64,000 bases of DNA, from the NCBI GenBank assembly GCA_011634665.1, contig WAEK01000003.1, positions 62,001-126,000 of the forward strand, read 5' to 3'. Below are positions 30,767-46,404 of the stretch, in pieces. Numbering within the stretch: position 1 is the stretch's first letter; the number at the start of each line of letters is the position of its first letter. A program made the translations under genes and the position numbers. Under the pieces are notes generated by a model. The model was not told the DNA's origin, did no database searches, and worked only from the letters and a program-made list of their open reading frames with translations. This DNA is from Mortierella sp. BCC40632. Taxonomy: Eukaryota; Mortierellomycota; Mortierellomycetes; Mortierellales; Mortierellaceae.

Positions 30767-31165
30767 TATCACCCCTTTAGTTTCACGCTCCCTAAATCTG
30801 ATAAGATCACTAACTTTGTTTGGAAATTGTAGGTGGGGGGGGAGGGAGAGGTCTATAGTCCTCGGCAAAGAGGGGTCCAATGAAGGCAGGAGGGACGGAA
30901 TACGGGTTACAGAAGATATAAAAGATACAGACCTATGCATAGAATGAGAAATAGGCAAAGCCGACAGGTTCATCTCTGGGACAGGCCCACATAGTCCATG
31001 CATTTTGAGCTTGTAATAAAACCTGAATACTGGATCAGTTGCGGAGGACGGCGATCTAAAATCCTTGTTCATCGTCCCTTCTCGCAGCACTCGTCCATAC
31101 ACATACCTGATACGGAAATCTATTGAGGAAAACACTCTGGTCTCGAGGAGACGAGGTTCTTTACT
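30767..31165 (-). repeat. Large inverted repeat, right arm (399 bp)
   Basis: This is the inverted partner of 29997-30387, separated from it by 379 bp. The pair could form a stem of nearly 400 bp. Possible origins are two copies of one short element inserted head to head, or a foldback element. Confidence 0.9.
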
Positions 31166-32244
31166 CTACACTAAGCTTGTAGTATCTCTCAATATGTTGA
31201 TTCTCCTGTCACTCTGTTCATCCCCTTCTCACTCACGGCCATCTCTCCTCTCTCCTCTCTCTTCTCTCCTCTCTTCCCGGGTCAATAGCACTGACCACTC
31301 GCTCTTGATCAAAACGCAGCGCTACGATGAGCGCTTAACCACCACATGTTAGTTGTTCGCTGCAGCATAGTACATAAGTAGGAAAACTTCGAATCAATAT
31401 CTATCCTATAACGTTCAATCCCTCATGCATAGCCCTAGGCGGGCCAAGACTTACAAGGTAAGAGTGGGGACAGAATCGACTCAAACTGGTGTGCGAGGGG
31501 GCGAAAGGAAGCTTGGTATGATTTCTCCTAGACTAGAGGAACAACGATAAGGATTCATATCAATAATAGGATTTTGTGGCCTTATCTATTGCAGACGGAT
31601 CTGGGATAGGTCAGCGTAATCCATGCACTGCAGCCAGGAAAACTTGACCAAATGGTGTCGAGTGACACACATTTGAGAGTCTTTCTCGTCGCTACTTCAT
31701 AACTGAGCCTTGCATCTACCATCAGAGTCGTCGTTACTCAAACCCGGGAATTTCCTGCCTCGCACAGTAATCGAGGAAGAGAAAGAGTTGGCTCTTTCAG
31801 GTCGATTTATCTACAGTGAACTGGTGTTGGACAAGGGAGCAATGAAATGAAGGAGCGATCAAGGTCGAAATCCATATACGACCGGTACCTTATGTCAGAG
31901 GCACGAAGTCTGAAAAGAAGAAAGAAAGCTGTCGAGCAAGGGCTCAACGGTCTACTTTTATTTATTTTCACCTAAGAGTGGCGCTAAGTAGGCCCCACCT
32001 TATCTACTACACCAAACTGCACTTGATCCTTTTTTATGTTCCCTTCCTCTCCAACTCTGTGGAATATTTCACGTACTTGATCTCCATGTGTCCCCTCACA
32101 TCTCTCCCTTGGTCCCTTCTTGCATCTTCTCACCATTCTCCCCGTTCCCTTTCTTTGCACCCCCTCTCTACTCTCCTTGATCCCTTTATTGCACGAGCTA
32201 GGGAGGACGGGAGTGCCCTATAAAGGGAGGGGGAGGGGATCCCT

Positions 32245-32320
32245 TTGTAGATAGAACCCCAAAAGTAGACACTAGTTTAATAAACCACTTCCAGCCTAGA
32301 CACTCACTTGACTTGTTGCA
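32245..32320 (+). repeat. Dispersed repeat fragment, copy B
   Basis: It is similar over about 76 bp to 24916-24987, in the same orientation, ending ACTTGACTTGTTGCA. See copy A. Confidence 0.5.
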
Positions 32321-34523
32321 ATCCCTTTATAGTCTACTATTAATTCCACACTCCATCCTTTTTCTACAGTGTGGACGTCAACTCGACGTAGGAAAAATTG
32401 AAAAGAGCTGGTATCAAAAGCCATTTACTGCTCCCTGTCCCATTGCTCTACTCCCTCTGCATTACCATCACCCTGTAGCTGCTCTCCCTAGACCCTTTCG
32501 CTGTCCTCCATATGCCCTCCCTCCCCGCCCTACACAGTCCATTAACTTGACGCTAAACTAACACTCCCTCCTTCCGCCTGAAGCAGATATCCCTCCATGT
32601 CGCACTTACCAAATCCATAGCCGTAACTCTCAATAAACAGGAAAATGGCTCTCTATAGAACAAACTACATACAAGCCAGAAATACTCTACCCTTTTAGCA
32701 ACTCATGAACATGTGCAGTCTACTAGCGGAGATGATATGAATTCTCCTGTAGGGAGGATAGAAAGAGCCAATATCGAAGGATCAAAAAAGCAACGTTGCT
32801 ATGAACACTTGGCTGCCAAGTTCATTTCTGCATGGAAAATGGAGGAAAGATGAGGTGCTATGGCTTGAGCTTAACTCCAGGGTCTGATTTAGTGCTCTCG
32901 AGTCCCCTTGTAGGGATAGTGGTTCCAAGAAAGAGAATGACAGAAAGAGAGGAGAGAGCAAGAGGCGGATTAATGATTGAGCAATATTAGATCTTCCAGA
33001 GCCCTCTCTTTCTTGGTGGTGAGCTTAAAAAAAATAACAACAACAACCACTACTACTAAAACCAACACTACCACCACCACTACTACTACTACTACAATAA
33101 AAATTGCTGACGTTGGTCCTACATTGAGGGAGCACCACTTCCTGAGAATCTTTGTAAGCACAAGTCAGTGCAAGATTGGGATAATAAGAGCAGTAAAATT
33201 TTGGTCAGGGACAGGGACCTCTGCGAGCCAACACACGCGCACAAAAGATCGACCCAGAGCCCAAAGAGGGGTTGGAGAGTAGAGAGAGGGGAAGAAAAGG
33301 TGAACACAGGGCTCTCGAAAACAGGGTATGGTCGGGATAGTGGCTTTTTGTTTGGTAGCCTTGTCGAGATGGCTCAGGGAAGGGGCGTCGAGTGTTTGAA
33401 CAAGGGAACTCCCTTCCCTCCCTCCCTTTCCCTCCCTCCCCTCCTTCCCTCACACTGTACTGTTTTTTTTTTTTTTTTTTTTTTTGGCCCTGGACACCCC
33501 AAGATTTTTTTCAGTCTCTCTTTCGCCAAGGATCCAATGGATGAGGAAGATGGAAGACGAGTTCGATTTTACTTTTCGAAGTGCATGTGCTTGTATTGCA
33601 TAGGCTCGTCGCGTCCATAAAAAAAAAAACAAGCGCTTTTGTGTCTTGCGACCTAGGGTGTCCTAACTCTGTTAAGCACTGTCCAACTCCAGAAGGAATG
33701 CGTACAATGCCTATTATGGGAGAGAAACGCAAGACGGTTTGAGAACGGATGTGCAGCGATCAAACAAAGATGGCTGCGGATAAGAAGCAGGGATGAAAGA
33801 AAAGAGGGAAGAGGCGTGTTTGTGTTTGTGTGTGTGCGGTGCATGTGCTTTTTTTTAAAAAAAACAACTAAGCCTAGGTTCGTCGCATGATGAGAGTTGC
33901 CTTGAGTAGGCTTTTGTTTTATTTTTGTTTTTTTTCTAGTGTTGACGGGCGTAGGTCCTGGAATGCCCTAAAGCCTACCATTTCTTGCTCTGAAGTCAGT
34001 CTCCCTCTCACGCTCTTTTTTTTTCCATGTTTATCAACTATTCAATATATTCTATCCCTATGCCTGTACCTATTGTTGTTTGTTTACGCTTGTGTACGCT
34101 TTGTTCCGGCCCTTTTGTCAGCAAGCGATTTGTCGATCGTAGAGCAAGTTGATTTGTTTTGGCTAATGTTTATTTTTTTTTATTGGGTTTTTTTTTGTTC
34201 TTTCCTTTTTGTAAAAGATCCAAAGTCGAAAGCTGCGACAAGGTCAAAAGAGATTCCAGCAAAGCTGTGGGAGGAAGAAGAAGAAGAATGAAAAAAAAAA
34301 AAAGACCGTGGTTTTGGAACATCCCCTTCCCGCAAAAAAAAAAAGAGGAAAGGTCAGGACTCCACTTAAAAGTCTAGTAGGAGGAATGAGGGGAAGTGAA
34401 CGGGAGGTCGAAATGAAACTCCTGGAAGTCCTAGACAATGGACCAGAACCTGGTTCCTTACCTTCTCCCTCCTCCTTCCCCAGACACCCCGCCAGCTTCA
34501 GTAGGTGTCTCAGGACAGAAATC

Positions 34524-34892
34524 ATGACGGACGTTCCTAATCAAGCCACAGTGAGTGAAACGCCCACTTTCCCACGGGTGTCTAGCGGAGTCTCAGACCA
34601 GAAGCAAGTACCAGTTATTCCAAAGAGTAGGCTAGCATTGGAAGGTATTATCGTTGAGGTTGTTCGTTTCACTTCACTGCGAACGGGTATCTGGCAAAAG
34701 GGGGGCATCAGACGAGCACTCACAGAGTGGGTGTCTGCAAGTAACGACTCAACCCACCTGCGCAGGGAGTGGAGAGGCAAGAGAGCGAGAGTAACATTCC
34801 TGGGCCGCATTTTGGCAAGGCTAAAAGACATTTTACCTTCACCAGTTATGCTCCGACGGGTCAAATGCAAGAACGAGAATGGAGAAGAGTGA
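34524..34892 (+). CDS. Weak candidate: unrecognised 122-aa frame
   Basis: ATG at 34524 begins MTDVPNQATVSETPTFPRVS and runs to a stop at 34892, with a basic second half (WRGKRARVTFLGRILARLKD). Its composition is more protein-like than its surroundings, and the frame is open upstream to 34308. No family is recognised, no intron evidence exists, and the opposite strand has a frame of similar length, so this could be chance. Confidence 0.2.
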   Translation: MTDVPNQATVSETPTFPRVSSGVSDQKQVPVIPKSRLALEGIIVEVVRFTSLRTGIWQKGGIRRALTEWVSASNDSTHLRREWRGKRARVTFLGRILARLKDILPSPVMLRRVKCKNENGEE

Positions 34893-37315
34893 GAAAGAGT
34901 AGAGTGGAGATGAGTGAGTCCATGGACTCATGGTCAAGTTAGGGCTTTGCTGCAATGGGCTCATTGGCATAGCCGTCTATTTCTGCCAGCTCATCGCAAG
35001 GTACATTTTCTTGGTAACTTTCTCTCGGGAGAGCGGACCTTAGATCAGAAGCACAAGATGAGAGAGGTCGGCATGGTATGGAAAGTTTGTTGAATCGATC
35101 AAGACGCATACCCTTACCTCCATTGCTGTCTTACTGTCATCGCTCGCAATACCAGTCATCAATACGCTTGCAACGCCAGAGTCGTGAGCACGTTCGCAAA
35201 GCACTACCTCTTTTTTTGGATGCTAGACGTACTCAAAAGAAAGAACAGCCTCGGCCACTCTTCAAGACGGAGCTGAAGGACGCCTTGTCTCTTTAGCGTG
35301 AGTGCAGACTCCGCTGAGGTCTCCGTGGGTCTGGCGAGAAACAAGGTTGTTCAAACATGAGACAATTCCTACATTGTAGCCCTCTCTCATCTCCGAGAAG
35401 TGGTTCCTATGACCTGCAAGACTCAACCCAAAAAGGCACAGATTCGAAAATAAAATAAAAGAAAAAAAAGGTCCGTTTAGGCCGAGACCTTTCTCACCCC
35501 TTTCCCCAGCCTACGTACTCGGTTTTCGGTAGCGGTCAAAATAGTCGGTCCGCTCGCGCTTCTTAGCATTTCTCGTCTCACAGAACAGGTCTTGCTTGTT
35601 TGTGTTGTGGATTGTGGGGTCATGCCTGTCAAATGTGCAAACATGCTTGGTGGACCAAAGATCAAAGAGGAGAGGACGCACTGCTGTGTTTGTACAACTC
35701 GACAAAAAAAATAGGACTGACTTCAATCACTTCTCTACTTTGCCTCCTCCGTTCAACACCTAAACAAGGGCGCGGCTGGGACAAAGACATTCTGGAAAGC
35801 TTAAGGAAGGGCAAGTAAAGAGAAGGCACAGTCGGAACAAAATCCCCGCCCTTCCTTTTCGTTGGTGACTTTTTTTCGGTAGGGAGAGCGGTGAGTGGGT
35901 AGATGTTCGTTTTGGGTTTGACAAGATATAATATCTTGGCCCATAAGGTTTGGACAGGGGTACAATTCGACACATACTGTACTTGAGCTGTTCGCGCGGC
36001 TTTTCACCCCGCACTGGAATAGGCCTTCAATCAGCTCGAGTAGGCTCGGATAGGCTCCCCAAGACAAACAAAGAAGCTCTGAGTGGATTCAAAGCGCAGA
36101 GACAGTGGAGAGATGGTACAGTTAGACAGACGATGGGCGACACAAAGGCGGGATAGCTTGGACAGAGGCCATGGCGATGGGAGGACAAGCAGCGAGATAA
36201 GACAAGGCTTTGTGGAAGGACCTCCCCGTTAGTCAATGTCAAAAGGTTGGTAAACAACAGGCGCCATTGGGAAGAAGAAGAAGAAGAAGAAGAAGAAAGA
36301 GAAAAAAGAGAACCAACGAGAGGCAGATGGCGTGCATGGAGCGTTTGGGTAGTACGAGATATGATATCTCGACACCTCCGCAGCGTAATCTTGCATCTGC
36401 ATGAACAGAGCCACGGAAAGGTTCCCTTCGCCTCTTCCTCTCTTTCTCCTCCCTCACGCTCTCACATATTCGCACCCGAACCCCCCTCCTCCCCTCGCCC
36501 TTTTTTTCATTTGTACTTTTTTTCTCTCTGATCAAAACTAGGCCATGTTTCTTGGCTCAATACTTTGGACGGAAGCTGCATAGGCACATGAGCGCTATCC
36601 TGCCGAAACATCTTCCCCAATCGAAGGAACAAACTCGGTCCTGCGTGCTGCAAGCAAGATGGTGGAAGAGTAGACGGAGAAAGAAAGCATGGAAGGAAAC
36701 ATGCAGACCAGTGATCGATTCTCGCATGGGAAGAGAACAAGCTCTTCTTTGGGCTACTCGGAGAGATTTCAGAGACAAAGAGTGCTAGAGAAGCAAAAAA
36801 AGAAAAAAAAAAGAAAAAAACAGCTGGCAATGGATGCGACCTTAGTTCAAGGTCGCATGGCTTTGCCAGGAATGCGGTCAATATTCATTGCTGAGCAAGA
36901 GTGGTCGTCTTTGTGCTACTTAATTGTGAGTTCCAAGGTGAACAGCAATATGAGGAGGCAGCAGTTTGAGTGAAGGAATGGGGGAGGGAGTGTACCTGTA
37001 GCGATTGAGCCTCGGCCATATGAATTCAAGAGCGACTCGGTTACCCGTCAATAGGAGAGTAAGAAACCTCGGGCAAAGGACGAGAGAGGAGAGAAGGGAC
37101 CAGGGTTTCGAAACCTTGATTGATTCAGTCGATGAGATGAAAGAAAGGATGAGTATCCCGGACTTTCACACACACACTCTCTCTTTCCCCATGCGAGAAG
37201 GAATGAGAGCCGATTCGATGCATAGAAAGTAAAGGACTGAATCAACCTCCTAATCAATAATGGGCGAGATGAACAGCGACTATATCTATCCTTAGCCATA
37301 CTTGTCAAACATACG

Positions 37316-37323
37316 TATAAAAG
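37316..37323 (+). promoter_or_regulatory. TATA box of the transporter gene
   Basis: TATAAAAG lies 140 bp before the ATG at 37456, followed by a strongly CT-rich leader (37340-37450) and the context CACCATGG around the start codon. Confidence 0.55.
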
Positions 37324-37455
37324 AACGACCATTCCCCGACGTTTTCTTACTCTCCATCGTTCAGATCATCTCCTCTCCTCTCCACATCCTCAACACACCT
37401 CCCCTCCCCTCCCTTACTCTTCTTCCCCCACACTTTCTCTCACCTCGTCTTCACC

Positions 37456-38790
37456 ATGGGTTTCCGCTGGAACTCTCCTCTAATCCAGGTCATTGCCGTG
37501 GGCTTCATCTGCTTCTGCTGCCCTGGCATGTACAATGCCCTCAACTCGATGAACGGAGGTGGTCAAGTCGACTCAAAGGTCGGCCAGAATGCCAACACCG
37601 CCCTCTATACCTGCTTTGCTATCTTTGGTCTTCTCGCTGGTGCCATCCATAACAAGCTCGGACCCAAGTGGACTATTCTTCTCGGTTGTACTTCTTATGT
37701 TCTCTACGCTGGTTCTCTCCTTGCCTACAACCGCCACAGAATTGAAGCCTTCACCATCACCGCCGGAGGTATTCTTGGTATTGGTGCTGGTTTGCTCTGG
37801 ACTGCCCAGGGTGCGATTATGATGGCCTACCCCCGTGAACAGGACAAGGGCAAATACATCGGTTATTTCTGGGCCATTTTCAATGCTGGTGCTGTCCTCG
37901 GCTCGGTCATTGCCTTTGGAATCAACGTGAACCGCATTACGGAGGCAAGCCCCAGTGATGCCACCTACATCACCTTCCTGACCCTGATGACTATTGGTAC
38001 TTTGATCGCCCTCTCGCTCTCTCCTCCCTCGGCTGTGACCCATGCGAACGGTGACCATATCAAGGTTCAACAGTTCCCTACCTGGAGCGGAGAGATCATT
38101 GCTATCTTGAAGCTGTTCCTTGACTGGCGCATGATTGTCTTGATTCCTATGTTCTTGTCCTCCAACTGGTTCTATTCCTACCAGTTCACCACTGTCAATG
38201 GTTACTTCTCGTTCCGTACAAAGTCATTCAACAACATCTTCTACTGGCTTGCTCAGATCTTGGGCTCCTGGTCTTTCGCTCGTGTTCTTGATTACCGTGG
38301 AGTCAACCGCAGAACCCGTGCCATCTGGGGTCTTGCCATCATTTCCGTCTGCTTTATCGTCACCTGGACCGGAGGCATCTTCTTCCAGAAGAACTTCAAG
38401 CTCGGCGATCCTAAGCGCCACATGGACTATAAGGAGGGTGGTGTCTACATCGGACCCCTGTTCTTGTACATCTTTTACGGTTTGAATGATGCCGCCTGGC
38501 AGACTTTCTGCTACTGGCTTATGGGAGCCCTCTCGAACGATGTCACTGTCTTGTCTCGTTATGCTGGATTCTACAAGTGCATCCAGTCATCCGGTGCTGC
38601 CATCTCCTGGAGACTCACTGCCATTGAAATTCCATTCATGACAGAGTTGATTATCTGCTTTGCTCTCTTGGTTGTTTCCATTCCCGGAGCCCTGTTCCTT
38701 GCGCTCCGAATCGAAGACCACACAGAGAACTCGTCCGAGGATCATGGTGGAGTTCATGATGAGGTGGAAAAGAAGGAGGTTACAGCCTAA
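37456..38790 (+). CDS. UNC93-like major facilitator superfamily membrane protein
   Basis: A single exon encodes 444 aa with about 11-12 hydrophobic segments. The start MGFRWNSPLIQVIAVGFICF is typical of fungal UNC93-like (formerly DUF895) MFS proteins, as are CCPGMYNALNSMNGGG, the motif-A-like LAGAIHNKLGPKW loop, LLWTAQGAIMMAYPREQDKG and YGLNDAAWQTFCYWLMGALS. These proteins sit in the plasma or internal membranes; the substrate of the fungal branch is generally unknown. The C-terminus is acidic and cytosolic (NSSEDHGGVHDEVEKKEV). Codon use is strongly biased to C-ending codons compared with neighbouring genes, which with the TATA box and good start context suggests high expression. Confidence 0.9.
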   Translation: MGFRWNSPLIQVIAVGFICFCCPGMYNALNSMNGGGQVDSKVGQNANTALYTCFAIFGLLAGAIHNKLGPKWTILLGCTSYVLYAGSLLAYNRHRIEAFTITAGGILGIGAGLLWTAQGAIMMAYPREQDKGKYIGYFWAIFNAGAVLGSVIAFGINVNRITEASPSDATYITFLTLMTIGTLIALSLSPPSAVTHANGDHIKVQQFPTWSGEIIAILKLFLDWRMIVLIPMFLSSNWFYSYQFTTVNGYFSFRTKSFNNIFYWLAQILGSWSFARVLDYRGVNRRTRAIWGLAIISVCFIVTWTGGIFFQKNFKLGDPKRHMDYKEGGVYIGPLFLYIFYGLNDAAWQTFCYWLMGALSNDVTVLSRYAGFYKCIQSSGAAISWRLTAIEIPFMTELIICFALLVVSIPGALFLALRIEDHTENSSEDHGGVHDEVEKKEVTA

Positions 38791-39330
38791 AATCAGGCCA
38801 TATCCCACTCCCCCAGGATCCCTTCCTTTTCTTTCTACTGTACTTTTAATGAATTGGCACACGATGACGATTACCCCTTGCCAACGTAATAAGGAATAAA
38901 TACCTATTTTTTAAGGGAAAAACAAAACGAACTTTATTCGAATGAAAGAAAAGGAACTACTAGATAAAATAAAAAGGAGAGAGAGAGAGAGAGGGAGAGA
39001 GAGGGGGAGGGAAAAAGAAGAGCCCTGGACAAGGGTAAAGGAGTGAAGTGGCACAACAGTAGTGCAGGAATACTTTCCCTGGGACATGCAGTCTCCCTTG
39101 TTAATCGATGTGGCTGGTGCAGCCGATCCTATGAGCTTTCGCCTTTTTTGGACTGATCCTGTTTCTTCCGCCCCCTGCCTGTTGTCCTGTTGCCCTGTGG
39201 CTCTCTCTTTTCATTCCTCTCATTCTCTCTCGTTTTGAATCACAAGAGACGATTTAGCGGCAGCGCCTCCATTGCCAAGCGAATTCTCATTGATACCAGG
39301 GGTGCAACCAGGGTCAGACAGACCACAATC
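38791..39330. other. Intergenic region, transporter to AlaRS
   Basis: It contains the 3' UTR of the transporter (AATAAA-like AGGAATAAATA at about 38890) and a GA repeat at 38980-39003. The AlaRS frame is open upstream of its first ATG, from about 39190, so an N-terminal extension from a non-AUG start is possible. Confidence 0.4.
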
Positions 39331-43585
<4,255 letters not shown>

Positions 43586-43987
43586 ATTCGCATTTCAACA
43601 ATAAACAAGTAAATGAGAAGCGATTTTTTTTTTTTTTTTTTTTTATCTTATCCAAGCAAAAAAAAAAAAAAAAAACACTGCAGTGGTATCAATTTGGAAT
43701 CTAAAAATGATTCGGTAGCCGACGCCTAAGCAGCCAACGAGTTTAATAGAGTCGTTTCATACAAAGGCAAAGCAATAAGGGCAGGTGGGGAGGGAAGCCG
43801 TTTTTTTTTTTTTTTTTTTGGAAAATGCGAAAGAGAGAGAACAGTGAATGGTGATACTGGAGATTGGCAAGTAAATAGTACGGTGTGGATGATATATGTA
43901 TACAAGCTGGAAGGGGAGATAGAAGGACACCATTCCATAAAAAAAAAAAAAAAAAGATAGACAATAAAGCGGTAGATGGGAGGAAGC
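43586..43987. other. Convergent 3' regions with homopolymers
   Basis: The 402 bp between the AlaRS stop and the RPC31 stop contain T18/A17-type tracts at 43625-43676 and 43801-43819 and an A tract at 43940-43954. No gene is seen. Confidence 0.6.
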
Positions 43988-45350
43988 TCACGAATAATCA
44001 CCACCGCCGTCGTCATCTCCTTCATCGTCATCTCCTTCACCGTTATCAAAGTAATTGTCTTCATAATCGTTTCCTTCTTCGTCATCCTCCTCGTCGTATT
44101 CCTCTTCCTCCAACACATCCTCTCCTTCACCCTATTCGAGTTTTGTAATTTTGTAGAGTTGAAAAAAAAATGTCAAAAAGAGATAATCAGTGAATCAGAT
44201 CAGTGAGATAGAGTAAACCCAGAAACTTTTTTTTTTTTATAAACAAAAAAAAAGGAGCATACCGATTTCTTTGGCAATCCTGTCTCGGGGTCAACATCAT
44301 CATCATCGTCGTCCTGTTCTTCAATCTTGTTGATATCGATCGAATGCTTGATGACCTTTCGTTCTGAAAAAAAAAAAAAAAAAAAAAAAAAAAGTTACAA
44401 AACCATATCCAGAAAAGAAAATCTCCTTTCTTGCCATGACCACTGCTACAACGACCTCAAAAAGACTTACTCCTGACAACCTTTGGATCCAAAATTGAAT
44501 GCAGTTCATCCGGGAAGAACGACTTGCCTAAATTCGATTATAATAAGAAAAGTCAGCAAAGGGAGGCCACGAGGACCGGTCAGAGATACTGAAGAATCAC
44601 CTTGTGGAGAACAAGGAAAGAAGAGGTCACATAATCATAGGTGGCATCCTCAGTAGGCGAAAAATATATAAATTAATTTGTTCCGCATTCCTGTTTGACT
44701 GAATAGAGTGCTGTGGTTGGTCCATTTGTTGAAAATGACGAGGGCGTATGGATTTCTCTTGTCGGCAAAGGTTCATCGTTCCGATTTTTTTTTTTTTGCG
44801 CATATTTATAAATTTGGGTCTCGAGTAGAATCCTCCAAGGTTGGAATTGGACATGCATGGTTCCTCTTGGTCCATATATCGATATCGTATTGACGGCCAA
44901 CAAAATCCTGAATCCTGATATCTGAGTGAATGTCCTATATTGCCTTTTTTTTTTTTTTTTTTTTTCCTCCAATTCTTACTCGAGCTAATGGTGTCAAGCT
45001 TCTTCCTTGTCGTAGCCCTATCCTGATGATATCGATCCGTGTATTTCAAAATGGCTAATAGAAGAGAGAGATAAAGAAAGAAAATGAAAAGTCTGTTAAA
45101 GAGACAGAAATAAAGGTGGTAGCGAAAACTGAAAATAATAATAGTAATAATAATAAAAACAGATAGGCTTCTGCAAGCATATCTTATCGCATCCGGCTCC
45201 TTCCATTTTACCTCCAGGTTTCTTGGGTTCTGTTAGGTAGTAAGGGCTAGAGTACCACATATCCTTTAGCCTTTTCATGGAGGCATACATTTCATCCTCT
45301 TCCTCGTTTGGCAACCTGGCAACAGGAACTGCGATCTCCTGTGTTTGAGA

Positions 45351-45384
<34 letters not shown>

Positions 45385-45627
45385 GAGACAAAAGGAAAGG
45401 TCAGTTTGAGCTTTTTCTCCACTTAGTAGGACAAGCAATAGAGAAAGGGGAAGGGGGATTAGGGAGACGGATCTAGGAAAGAAGAGAGATAACGTTACAG
45501 GATAGGTGCCTTCTGGGTTCTTGAAAGTAGCCTGGATAGCATCGGGTCCAAACATTGGGATATTAGGACCTCCACCACGACCTCCACGACCTCCACCACG
45601 ACCGCCACCGCGACCACCACGAGACAT
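43988..45627 (-). CDS. RPC31: RNA polymerase III subunit RPC31/RPC7-like
   Basis: Six exons (45627-45499, 45338-45212, 45054-44980, 44527-44471, 44363-44263, 44131-43988) join in phase to 210 aa. The N-terminus is an RGG-type repeat (MSRGGRGGGRGGGRGGRGGG). A central part reads ARLPNEEEDEMYASMKRLKD, SSPYYLTEPKKPG and LKYTDRYHQDRATTRKKLD. The C-terminus is strongly acidic and ends EGNDYEDNYFDNGEGDD..., the hallmark of the C31/POLR3G family, whose acidic tail sits in the Pol III initiation subcomplex C82-C34-C31. Length and order fit the family (yeast C31 is about 250 aa). Intron 2 carries an ATA/TAATAA-rich stretch; other introns carry A or T runs up to 26 long. Confidence 0.8.
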
Positions 45628-46404
45628 TATGAGTTCCCTGAAAAAGAAAAGGACAGATGGGGAATTGAAGAATGAAATGAAATGGACCGAGAAGAGTGCT
45701 GATAGCTGGACCAGTGGTAATTGCAGTAGAGTAGAGATGAGGCCACGCAAAAGGGGTCAGGGTAAAGAATGAGGTGATGAAGAGGAGTCTATGGTCTATG
45801 CTTTCTTCCACTCTTTCTTTCTTTTTTTCTTTTTCTTTTTTTTTTTTTTTTTTTTTTTTTTTGAGAGGCGGGTGAAAAAACAACTATTTGCTCAGCCACA
45901 GACTATCTACTTGAGTTCGAGTCCCAGCTGGGGTCTGCAGACTAATGAACATCCTACCAAGACAGCGACCCATCGTAGTGATGTCATGGATGAATGAGGA
46001 AAGTGCTGGGGACTCTAGAAGACGATGCCTTTCCTCAAATCATGCATGAGGAGACCAGTCAGAGTATGGAAAGTGGATAAGGCGATGGAGACGAAAGAGT
46101 TTTTTTTTTTTTCCCCCCTCCCTGCCTGTTCACCCCCCTTGCCTCCCTCAGTCACAGCAACACTATCACCGCTAACACAACGCTCCTCCGCTTCTTCGAC
46201 TTTAACCGCAGCCATTCCACATTCTACGAGGAAGGTTGACTGCAGACGACTGTCCACGCGATAATAATTATGCCAACAGAAAGAAAACCTCCAATAATCA
46301 AAAAGGAGGGTACCCCGAAAAAAAAAAAAAAAAAAAAAGCGATATACAGGGTTCCCTCCTCCAAACACTATTAAGGGAAACTCTGTTGAACCTCTATTTT
46401 ATAA
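45628..46404. other. Intergenic region, RPC31 to COG6
   Basis: It contains T tracts (45823-45862 with interruptions, 46100-46111) and an A run at 46319-46338. A short run GTTCGAGTCC at 45915 resembles a tRNA T-loop but has no supporting stems. No gene is seen. Confidence 0.5.

Larger units (their letters stand above)
31166..37455. other. 6.3-kb repeat-rich region without a secure gene
   Basis: The stretch holds another copy of a dispersed repeat (32245-32320), ACC/ACT trinucleotide runs (33038-33094), T tracts (33463-33485), AAG runs (36275-36296) and CT-rich DNA. Frames longer than 100 codons exist (for example 35662-35973 and 36507-36881, minus) but none has recognisable content or splice-linked neighbours. 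One weak candidate is listed at 34524. The last 200 bp hold the promoter and CT-rich leader of the transporter gene. Confidence 0.45.

Noticed and set aside
35662..36881. Overlapping minus-strand frames of 80-124 codons
   Set aside because: They run through purine/pyrimidine-rich tracts, many begin at non-ATG codons, and none shows conserved features.
45900..45945. tRNA-like T-loop GTTCGAGTCC
   Set aside because: The flanking bases do not form a T-stem, and no acceptor or anticodon arm can be built around it.
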